Source of the DNA: Flavobacterium sp. UBA807
GTDB taxonomy: Bacteria > Bacteroidota > Bacteroidia > Flavobacteriales > Flavobacteriaceae
Direction: 5' to 3'
Length of the DNA: 14,773 nt
Assembly (NCBI GenBank): GCA_002296885.1
Contig: DBIH01000183.1
Location: forward strand, 1 to 14,773
Both the position numbers and the translations under genes were made by a program. Below, piece by piece: positions 7,296 to 13,265 of this stretch (position 1 is the first letter of the stretch; the number at the start of each line of letters is the position of its first letter). The notes beneath the pieces were generated by a model that was given only the letters and a program-made list of their open reading frames with translations, ran no database searches and had not been told where the DNA came from.

Positions 7296-8039
7296 ATGAA
7301 ATCAATGTTATTTGGTTTTTGTTTTTTGGGATGTATGACAATTGATGCACAGGAAATTGAACCAATTGAATGCGATCGCCCGGACCAAACCGAAACACCG
7401 GCAATTGTTCCTAAAGGAATGTTACAGGCTGAAACCGGTTTTACATTTCAAAAAAATGACAATGGCAGCCAAACAAATAGTCTTCCGTCTGTTTTGTGGA
7501 AATTTGGCGTAAACGGAAATTTCGAATTGCGTTTGATTACCGAATTTGTTTATGAGAAAATAAACGATGAAAAAATTTCGGGATTTACTCCGGTTTTTAT
7601 TGGTTTTAAAGCGAAGCTTTGCGAAGAAAAAGGAATAATTCCTAAGACATCTTTCATCGGCCATATCGGTTTGCCAAATGTTGCGTCAACGAAATACAAA
7701 GCCGATTTTGTAGCACCCGAATTTCGCTTTACAATGCAGCATACGCTGTCGGACAAGCTTTCCTTAGGTTACAATTTGGGTTGTGAATGGGACGGAATAA
7801 CTCCCGAAACTACATTTATTTACACATTAACAACAGGATATTCAATAAACCAAAAATTGGGATGCTATGCCGAATTATTCGGCTTTGCTCCTGAACAGGA
7901 TAAAGCAAATCATAACTTTGATGGCGGATTTACCTATTTGATAAACAACAATTTTATGGTAGATTTGTCTTCAGGAGTTGGTATCACCGATAATGCGCCC
8001 GACTTTTATTTGGCGCTCGGTTGTTCGTTCCGTATATAG
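7296..8039 (+). CDS. Predicted outer-membrane beta-barrel 'transporter' protein
   Basis: This 247-residue protein has a signal peptide (cleavage near residue 18, IDA|QE) followed by ECDRPDQTETPAIVPKG (about 26-42). That motif opens the large family often annotated as 'transporter' or 'MetA-pathway of phenol degradation' outer-membrane proteins. The rest alternates polar and hydrophobic residues in short strands and ends in an aromatic-rich strand, ALGCSFRI, as expected for a small barrel. The substrate is unknown. It is divergent from mntH and its -7 box lies inside the putative metal-regulator palindrome, so a role in getting divalent metal across the outer membrane is a reasonable guess. 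The stop codon TAG is immediately followed by the ATG of crtY. The predicted leader is only about 9 bases. Confidence 0.8.
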   Translation: MKSMLFGFCFLGCMTIDAQEIEPIECDRPDQTETPAIVPKGMLQAETGFTFQKNDNGSQTNSLPSVLWKFGVNGNFELRLITEFVYEKINDEKISGFTPVFIGFKAKLCEEKGIIPKTSFIGHIGLPNVASTKYKADFVAPEFRFTMQHTLSDKLSLGYNLGCEWDGITPETTFIYTLTTGYSINQKLGCYAELFGFAPEQDKANHNFDGGFTYLINNNFMVDLSSGVGITDNAPDFYLALGCSFRI

Positions 8040-9206
8040 ATGAAGCACTACCATTACATTTTTACAGGTTCAGGGTTATCCGCTTTGATGACCATTTATG
8101 AAATGGTGCTTTCCGGGAAATTTGATGATAAAACTATTTTACTCATCGATTCCGATTCCAAAAAAAACAATGACCGAACCTGGTGTTTTTGGGATGAGGA
8201 AAATCTGTTTGACGAAATTGTTTCCAAAAAATGGAACTCGGCACTTTTCGCTGATTCAAAATTTGACAGAGAATTAAATCTTGAACCTTATCAATACAAA
8301 ATGATTAAGGGTTTAGATTTTTATAAATCGGTTTTTGACAGGATTTCCAAACAACAAAACATTCATTTTGCCAATCAGAAAGTTTTGAATTTTCAGGAAC
8401 TGGGAAATCATTGTGTGGTAAAAACCGATGTGGAAAGTTATACCTGCAACAAGATTTTCAATTCGATTTTTAATCCTGAATTGGTCAAAAATCAAAATAA
8501 ATATCCATTCCTGCATCAGCATTTTATTGGCTGGTTTATCAAAAGTAAAGAAGCGGTATTCAATGTTGGTTGCGCTACCTTTATGGATTTTTCTGTCGAG
8601 CAGAAAGGCAACACAAGATTTATGTATGTTCTTCCAACTTCTCAAACCGAAGCATTGATTGAATATACTTTGTTTTCCAAGGATTTATTAGCAAAAGACG
8701 AATACGAAACTGAAATTCAAAACTATATCAATCAATTAGGAATTACGAATTACGAATTACGGGAGAAAGAGCAGGGAAATATTCCGATGACTTCCTATAA
8801 ATTCTGGAAGAACAACACCAAAAACATCATTAATATTGGCTCGGCCGGTGGTTGGACGAAAGCAAGTACTGGTTTTACTTTTAAAAATACAATTAAAAAA
8901 TCTAAAGCCTTGGTTCGATTTCTTGAAAACGGCACTTCGACTTCGCTCAGTGTGACAGACTTTAGGAAATTCTACAAACAGGACAAATTCTGGTTTTATG
9001 ATTTATTGTTTTTGGATGTTTTAAACCGAAGAAATGACAAAGGTTCCGAAGTGTTTTCATCCCTTTTCAAAAAAGGAAATCCAACATTAATCTTCAAATT
9101 CCTTGACGAAGAAACTTCATTTTCTGAAGATTTAAAAGTGATATGGAAATGCCCCAAAGGACTTTTCATCAGAGCATTGCTCCAAAGATTTATCGGGCTG
9201 CGTTAG
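8040..9206 (+). CDS. crtY: Lycopene beta-cyclase (CrtY family)
   Basis: This 388-residue flavoprotein-like enzyme cyclises lycopene to beta-carotene, the precursor of the zeaxanthin-type pigments common in flavobacteria. Family features are the N-terminal dinucleotide-binding stretch IFTGSGLSA (7-15), DRTWCFWDE (45-53), HQHFIGWFI (159-167), FMYVLPTSQTEALIEYT (194-210; E204 is the likely catalytic acid region), the second nucleotide-fold motif NIGSAGGWTKASTGFTF (265-281) and FLDEETS (354-360), the FLEET-like motif. Its ATG starts at the base after the upstream stop codon (TAGATG), which implies translational coupling to the barrel gene. Other crt genes are not in the window, so crtY is separated from any carotenoid cluster. 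Residues 235-241 (ITNYELR) come from a heptamer repeat. The stop codon overlaps the second hairpin element. Confidence 0.93.
   Translation: MKHYHYIFTGSGLSALMTIYEMVLSGKFDDKTILLIDSDSKKNNDRTWCFWDEENLFDEIVSKKWNSALFADSKFDRELNLEPYQYKMIKGLDFYKSVFDRISKQQNIHFANQKVLNFQELGNHCVVKTDVESYTCNKIFNSIFNPELVKNQNKYPFLHQHFIGWFIKSKEAVFNVGCATFMDFSVEQKGNTRFMYVLPTSQTEALIEYTLFSKDLLAKDEYETEIQNYINQLGITNYELREKEQGNIPMTSYKFWKNNTKNIINIGSAGGWTKASTGFTFKNTIKKSKALVRFLENGTSTSLSVTDFRKFYKQDKFWFYDLLFLDVLNRRNDKGSEVFSSLFKKGNPTLIFKFLDEETSFSEDLKVIWKCPKGLFIRALLQRFIGLR
8741..8761 (+). repeat. Three perfect AATTACG heptamers inside crtY
   Basis: AATTACG is repeated three times without interruption (8741-8747, 8748-8754, 8755-8761) within the crtY reading frame, encoding ITNYELR. 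AATTACG/ATTACGA tracts are, from memory, frequent between genes in Flavobacterium and other bacteria. Here the tract is in frame because 21 bases equal 7 codons. A one-unit slippage would shift the frame. Confidence 0.85.
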
Positions 9207-9285
9207 GGATTGTAGCATTGTTTGAGTTCTTTTTGCGCAGCAAAAAAACGAGTGCGGAAAGCCCGGCATTGCTGCTAAAAAACAT
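9201..9285. repeat. Intergenic hairpin element, copy 2 (possible structured RNA)
   Basis: This starts on the crtY stop codon (9204-9206). The core hairpin is TTTTTGC (9230-9236), loop GCA, GCAAAAA (9240-9246), extended by GTT (9226-9228) with AAC (9247-9249). Outer flanks can pair GGG (9206-9208) with CCC (9262-9264). The flanks (GGGATTGTAGC and GTGCGGAAAGCCCG) resemble those of the element at 5251-5345 (CCCCGATAGCAG and ACGGATAGCGGG), but with the G and C sides of the terminal helix swapped. A further long-range inverted repeat lies just beyond: TTGCTGC (9269-9275) with GCAGCAA (9310-9316). It could serve as the crtY terminator or be a structured RNA or repeat. Confidence 0.5.
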
Positions 9286-9390
9286 TTCCCTTTTGAAATT
9301 GATGTTACCGCAGCAAGGCAACGCTAAAATAGCTATTTGACAATAAAAAATCTTTATGATTTCTTTAAAATTTTAACAGTCAAAACTTTG

Positions 9391-9398
9391 TAACTTTG
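9391..9398 (+). promoter_or_regulatory. Putative -7 element of the bacilliredoxin gene
   Basis: TAACTTTG is an exact TAnnTTTG match, ending 25 bases before the ATG at 9424. No clear TTTG stands at the -33 position, so the promoter call rests on this box and its location in the spacer after crtY. Confidence 0.5.
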
Positions 9399-9423
9399 TC
9401 GCGTAATTTTTAAAATTAAAAGT

Positions 9424-9834
9424 ATGTATCCAGAAGAAATGGTAAAACCAATGCGAGCAGAACTTTCTGAAGCTGGTTTTCAAGATTTATATAAAGCAGA
9501 AGATGTAAAAAATGCTATCAAGGCTGAAGGAACAACACTTGTGGTTGTAAATTCGGTTTGTGGCTGCGCGGCAAGAAATGCCCGCCCGGGAGCAAAAATG
9601 AGTTTGGAAAGTGCCAAAAAACCCGATCATTTAGTAACGGTTTTTGCCGGCGTTGACAAAGAAGCTGTTGATGCTGCGAGAGAAGAAATGTTTCCGTTTC
9701 CACCGTCTTCACCAAGTATGGCTTTATTCAAAAATGGTGAATTGGTTCATATGTTAGAACGTCACCACATTGAAGGCCGCCCTGCGGAAATGATTGCTGA
9801 AAATCTTAAAGACGCTTACGCAGAATTCTGTTAA
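9424..9834 (+). CDS. Bacilliredoxin, BrxA/BrxB (YphP/YqiW) family
   Basis: This 136-residue thioredoxin-fold protein is of the BrxA/BrxB family. The diagnostic CGC active site is present ([15 protein letters not shown]46 and C48), along with VFAGVDKEA (73-81), the cis-Pro region [14 protein letters not shown] (93-106) and the LERHHIEGR motif (111-119). C136 is the C-terminal residue, as in many family members. In Firmicutes these enzymes remove bacillithiol from proteins after oxidative stress. Whether this organism makes bacillithiol cannot be seen here because no bsh genes are in the window. The gene is monocistronic: it has its own -7 box upstream and a strong terminator 17 bases after the stop codon. 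Full length, with no anomalies. Confidence 0.95.
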   Translation: MYPEEMVKPMRAELSEAGFQDLYKAEDVKNAIKAEGTTLVVVNSVCGCAARNARPGAKMSLESAKKPDHLVTVFAGVDKEAVDAAREEMFPFPPSSPSMALFKNGELVHMLERHHIEGRPAEMIAENLKDAYAEFC

Positions 9835-9851
9835 AAAGATAAAATTACAAG

Positions 9852-9906
9852 AGCCACGAATGCGCGAATAATTAATAAAAAATTCGTGCATTCGTGGCTT
9901 TTTTTT
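9852..9906 (+). terminator. Rho-independent terminator after the bacilliredoxin gene
   Basis: An 18-bp stem with one G-U pair is formed by 9852-9869 (AGCCACGAATGCGCGAAT) and 9882-9899 (ATTCGTGCATTCGTGGCT), followed by a run of eight T (9899-9906). The stem sequence is of the GCCACGAAT type often seen as an interspersed repeat in this group. The -7 box of the next gene begins on the last T of the run. Confidence 0.92.
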
Positions 9907-9913
9907 AAATTTG
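9906..9913 (+). promoter_or_regulatory. Putative -7 element of trhO
   Basis: TAAATTTG is an exact TAnnTTTG match placed directly at the end of the preceding terminator. TTCG stands 19 bases upstream, one mismatch from TTTG. It contains the TTG at 9911 that would be the start codon of a longer reading frame, so that start would lie upstream of the transcript. This supports the ATG at 9968 as the true trhO start. Confidence 0.5.
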
Positions 9914-9967
9914 TCCCGAATTCTTCCATTTAGAATTCAAAACATTTCTCACTTAAACGTTTATAGC

Positions 9968-11326
9968 ATGCAACTGTACAACACTTTAAGCGCAGAAGAA
10001 AGAGCCGAGCTTATTGATCAGGCCGGAAAACAAAGGCTGACTTTGTCTTTCTATGCGTATGCCAAAATTCAAGACCCAAAACAATTTCGCGACGATTTAT
10101 TCATAGCCTGGAACAAGCTCGATGCTCTTGGGCGAATCTATGTTGCCAAAGAAGGCATCAATGCCCAAATGAGTGTTCCTGCCGAAAACTTTGAAACTTT
10201 TCGGGAAACTCTGGAAACCTATGACTTCATGAAGGGCATTCGCCTTAATGTTGCAGTTGAACAGGATGACCATTCATTTTTAAAACTTACCATAAAAGTC
10301 CGTAACAAGATTGTAGCCGATGGTTTGAATGATGAAACTTTTGATGTAACTAATATTGGCGTACACCTGAAAGCTAAAGAATTCAACCAAATCTTAGATG
10401 ATCCCAACACGATTGTAGTCGATTTCAGGAATCATTACGAAAGTGAAATTGGTCATTTTAAAGGCGCGATTACTCCCGATGTTGAAACATTTAGGGAAAG
10501 TTTACCAATCATTCACGAGCAATTGAAAGGTCATGAAGAAGATAAAAATCTGGTGATGTACTGCACGGGCGGAATCCGTTGTGAAAAGGCTTCAGCTTTT
10601 TTTAAGCATCAGGGATTTAAGAATGTGTATCAGTTGGAAGGCGGAATTATAAATTACGCCAAGCAGATAAAAGAAGAAGGTTTGGAAAGCAAGTTCATCG
10701 GTAAGAATTTCGTGTTCGACCATCGCCTTGGTGAAAGAATCACGGATGATATTGTTTCGCAATGCCATCAATGCGGAAAGCCCTGTGACAATCACACCAA
10801 TTGTGAAAACGAGGGCTGTCATTTATTATTCATCCAATGTGACGAATGTAAAGCTGCAATGGAAAACTGCTGTTCAACAGAATGTCAGGAAATCATTCAC
10901 CTGCCTTTGGTTGAGCAAGTGAAACTCCGTCGCGGCGTGAAAAACGGTAATATGATTTTCAGAAAAGGAAAATCGGATAAATTAACATTCAAACATTCGG
11001 GCGAATTGTCCGATAAATCATTGGCTACTGCCGAGAAAACTAAAGACATTCGTCAGAAAATAAAAATCAAAAAAATATTGATTGGTAAAGCCGAACATTA
11101 TTATGCTAAAGCAGGAATCGGGCTTTTTATCATAGAAAATCAAGAGTTGTCAGTTGGTGATAAAATATTGATTTCCGGTCCAACTACAGGGAATCAGGAA
11201 ATTCTCGTTGAAAAAATGTTCGTAAACGGAACCGAAAATAATCTCGCGAAAGTTGGTGATAAAGTAACGATGAATTTACCTTTCCGAATTCGCTTGTCCG
11301 ATAAATTATATAAGATTTTAGGCTAA
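9968..11326 (+). CDS. trhO: TrhO, O2-dependent tRNA uridine-34 hydroxylase, with extra C-terminal domain
   Basis: TrhO hydroxylates U34 of certain tRNAs to 5-hydroxyuridine using molecular oxygen. The 452-residue product starts MQLYNTLSAEERAELIDQAG, the conserved family N terminus. A longer frame opens at TTG 9911, but that codon lies within a promoter box and the extra residues do not look conserved. Domains are an N-terminal acylphosphatase-like part (about 1-125), a rhodanese domain (about 135-240) with the active-site loop MYCTGGIRCEKA (catalytic C199, second Cys C205), then a Cys-rich zinc-ribbon-like stretch (about 265-306). E. coli TrhO ends near 350 residues. Here about 90 more residues (about 365-452) resemble the small barrel at the C terminus of U32 peptidases, with SVGDKILISGP and a final LSDKLYKI. 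It is flanked by terminators and so is probably monocistronic. Confidence 0.94.
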   Translation: MQLYNTLSAEERAELIDQAGKQRLTLSFYAYAKIQDPKQFRDDLFIAWNKLDALGRIYVAKEGINAQMSVPAENFETFRETLETYDFMKGIRLNVAVEQDDHSFLKLTIKVRNKIVADGLNDETFDVTNIGVHLKAKEFNQILDDPNTIVVDFRNHYESEIGHFKGAITPDVETFRESLPIIHEQLKGHEEDKNLVMYCTGGIRCEKASAFFKHQGFKNVYQLEGGIINYAKQIKEEGLESKFIGKNFVFDHRLGERITDDIVSQCHQCGKPCDNHTNCENEGCHLLFIQCDECKAAMENCCSTECQEIIHLPLVEQVKLRRGVKNGNMIFRKGKSDKLTFKHSGELSDKSLATAEKTKDIRQKIKIKKILIGKAEHYYAKAGIGLFIIENQELSVGDKILISGPTTGNQEILVEKMFVNGTENNLAKVGDKVTMNLPFRIRLSDKLYKILG

Positions 11327-11350
11327 AATTACAGCACTTTCAATAATTAA

Positions 11351-11397
11351 AATCCCAAATTCCAAGCTATTTTATTTTTGGAATTTGGGATTTTTTT
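11351..11397 (+). terminator. Rho-independent terminator after trhO
   Basis: A perfect 14-bp stem pairs AATCCCAAATTCCA (11351-11364) with TGGAATTTGGGATT (11379-11392), followed by a T run to 11397. A's before the left arm can pair with part of the T run. It ends trhO 24 bases after its stop codon. Confidence 0.92.
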
Positions 11398-11487
11398 ATT
11401 GGAATTTATTTTTTTAAAATACTATCTTTACCAATTATTCGTTTTTATAAATTATACGTTGCTTTTTGCAACACCAGATATATAATT

Positions 11488-12792
11488 ATGGCTTGTCAAA
11501 GTTGTTCAACATCCGATGGCGGTGCGCCAAGAGGATGCAAAAATAATGGGACTTGCGGCACCGATAGCTGCAACAAATTAACGGTTTTCGATTGGCTCGC
11601 TAATATGGGTTTACCAAATGGCGAAACTCCTTTTGACTGTGTTGAAGTCCGTTTTAAAAATGGCAGAAAAGATTTTTACCGCAATACCGAAAAATTAACC
11701 TTAAGCATCGGAGATGTTGTGGCTACTGAAGCCTCTCCGGGTCACGATGTTGGGATTGTTACGCTTACAGGCGAATTGGTAAAAATTCAGATGAAGAAAA
11801 AAGGGGTGAACCATACCAGTTCTGATATTGCCAAAATATACCGAAAAGCTACTCAAAAAGACATTGATATCTGGAGTGAATCCCGTGATAAGGAAGCTGC
11901 TATGCAGGTCAAAGCCAGAGAATTGGCAATTACTCATAAATTGGAAATGAAGATTTCTGATGTCGAATATCAAGGAGATGGTTCAAAAGTAATTTTCTAT
12001 TATACCGCCAACGACAGGGTTGATTTTAGATTATTAATCAAAGATTATTCGCGCGTTTTCAACACCCGAATCGAAATGAAACAAGTTGGTTTCCGTCAGG
12101 AAGCATCACGCCTTGGTGGTATTGGTTCGTGTGGAAGAGAATTGTGCTGTTCGACTTGGCTGACCGATTTCAGAAGTGTAAATACTTCGGCAGCGCGTTA
12201 TCAACAATTGTCTTTAAATCCACAAAAATTAGCCGGACAATGTGGTAAGCTAAAATGCTGCCTCAATTATGAGTTGGATACTTACATGGATGCGCTAAAA
12301 GGGTTTCCGGATTTTGAAACCAAATTAAAAACGGAAAAAGGTGATGCCATCTGCCAGAAACAAGACATTTTCAAAGGACTTATGTGGTTTGCCTATACAG
12401 ACAATTTTGCAAATTGGCATGTGTTGAATATTGAGCAGGTAAAAGAAATTATTGCAGAAAATAAGCAAAACAAGAAAGTGAGTTCGCTCGAGGATTTTGC
12501 TATCGAAACAGTTTCCGAGCCTGAAAAAAACTTTACCAATGCTATGGGGCAAGAAAGTTTAACGCGTTTCGACCAGCCAAAAAAGAGCAAAAACAGAAAC
12601 AGGAATAAAAATAAAAACAAGGTTTCAAGCCAAAATAATAATGCTTCTGAGCAAAAGGCTAATGTTGCGAGACCAAGCCAACCTGAAGCGAAACCAAACC
12701 AGAATCAAAATCAGAGCCAGCATAATGGTCAGCGCCATAAGCATAAAAACAAAAAACCTAATAATCAAAAAAAGAATGATGATAAGAAATAG
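11488..12792 (+). CDS. ricT: RicT/YaaT-like PSP1-domain protein
   Basis: This 434-residue protein contains the PSP1 C-terminal domain of the RicT (YaaT) family. In Bacillus, RicT works with RicA and RicF in an Fe-S-containing complex that assists RNase Y-dependent RNA processing; its role in Bacteroidota is less clear. The core lies at about 30-280. Two conserved Cys clusters, GSCGRELCCSTWL (C215, C220, C221) and GQCGKLKCCLNYE (C252, C257, C258), match the family. Two features are additions: an N-terminal Cys-rich leader (C3, C6, C17, C23, C28) and a disordered Asn/Lys/Gln-rich tail from about residue 364 to the end, which could bind RNA. The start is the only plausible ATG, since the frame begins directly with the Cys leader. 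The last 14 bases overlap gldH. A weak promoter (TTG 11399-11401, TATCTTTA 11423-11430) lies upstream. Confidence 0.85.
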   Translation: MACQSCSTSDGGAPRGCKNNGTCGTDSCNKLTVFDWLANMGLPNGETPFDCVEVRFKNGRKDFYRNTEKLTLSIGDVVATEASPGHDVGIVTLTGELVKIQMKKKGVNHTSSDIAKIYRKATQKDIDIWSESRDKEAAMQVKARELAITHKLEMKISDVEYQGDGSKVIFYYTANDRVDFRLLIKDYSRVFNTRIEMKQVGFRQEASRLGGIGSCGRELCCSTWLTDFRSVNTSAARYQQLSLNPQKLAGQCGKLKCCLNYELDTYMDALKGFPDFETKLKTEKGDAICQKQDIFKGLMWFAYTDNFANWHVLNIEQVKEIIAENKQNKKVSSLEDFAIETVSEPEKNFTNAMGQESLTRFDQPKKSKNRNRNKNKNKVSSQNNNASEQKANVARPSQPEAKPNQNQNQSQHNGQRHKHKNKKPNNQKKNDDKK

Positions 12793-13261
12793 CATCCTCT
12801 TTATTTTAATGCTTTTTTTGATTGTTTCCTGTGACAAAAAAAGAGTTTTTGACGAATACAAGTCGGTTGGAAATGCCTGGCACAAAGACAGTATCGTGAC
12901 TTTTGATTTGCCGAAATTAGACCCTAAAAAGTCGTATAATATGTATGTAAATGTTCGGGATGACGATAGTTACCCGTTCAACAATTTGTTTTTGATTGTT
13001 TCTTTGGAACAACCTAACAGACAAATAAAAGTTGATACATTGGAATATCAGATGGCTAATCCGGATGGCACATTGCTTGGTGACGGCTTTTCAGATATCA
13101 AGGAAAATAAACTTTTTTATAAAGGCAAAGTAAAGCTTACCCAAAAAGGAATTTATAAAATCCACATCAAACACGCTAACAGGCAAACCGGAAAAATTGA
13201 AGGTGTGACTTCACTTTCGGGAATTTCAGATGTTGGTTTCAGAATAGAATCTACAGACTAA
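12779..13261 (+). CDS. gldH: GldH, gliding motility lipoprotein
   Basis: This 160-residue lipoprotein matches GldH, required for gliding and originally found in Flavobacterium johnsoniae. The signal peptide MIRNSILFILMLFLIVSC ends in a lipobox (LIVSC) with the lipidated Cys at residue 18. The mature protein begins CDKKRVFDEYKSVGNAWHKDSIVTFDL, which is characteristic of GldH, and carries an eight-stranded-type beta-sandwich pattern without further Cys. Two adjacent ATG codons (12776 and 12779) are possible starts; both give a proper signal peptide. A much longer in-frame extension back to 12641 is only the ricT tail read in another frame. The start overlaps the end of ricT by 14 bases, implying coupling. 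In related bacteria GldH acts with the other Gld lipoproteins of the gliding/type IX secretion apparatus. Confidence 0.92.
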   Translation: MIRNSILFILMLFLIVSCDKKRVFDEYKSVGNAWHKDSIVTFDLPKLDPKKSYNMYVNVRDDDSYPFNNLFLIVSLEQPNRQIKVDTLEYQMANPDGTLLGDGFSDIKENKLFYKGKVKLTQKGIYKIHIKHANRQTGKIEGVTSLSGISDVGFRIESTD

Positions 13262-13265
13262 AATT

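Noticed and set aside
8741..8761. Possible CRISPR or satellite array
   Set aside because: Only three 7-base units without spacers, inside an intact gene.
9143..9340. 65-codon plus-strand frame across the crtY end and following spacer
   Set aside because: It overlaps crtY out of frame and runs through the hairpin element; it has no promoter of its own and no recognisable motif.
9911..9967. TTG start giving trhO 19 extra residues
   Set aside because: The TTG lies within a TAnnTTTG promoter box right after a terminator, and the family N terminus MQLYNTLS starts at 9968.
10592..10822. 76-codon minus-strand reading frame with a hydrophobic stretch
   Set aside because: It is antisense to the rhodanese and Cys-rich parts of trhO, and its composition is explained by the trhO codons.
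11458..11472. GTTGC-TTTTT-GCAAC hairpin upstream of ricT
   Set aside because: A 5-bp stem in AT-rich DNA is easily expected by chance and has no supporting conserved motif; no riboswitch is evident.
12641..12775. Upstream extension of the gldH frame
   Set aside because: It overlaps the ricT tail out of frame and would bury the lipoprotein signal peptide inside the protein.
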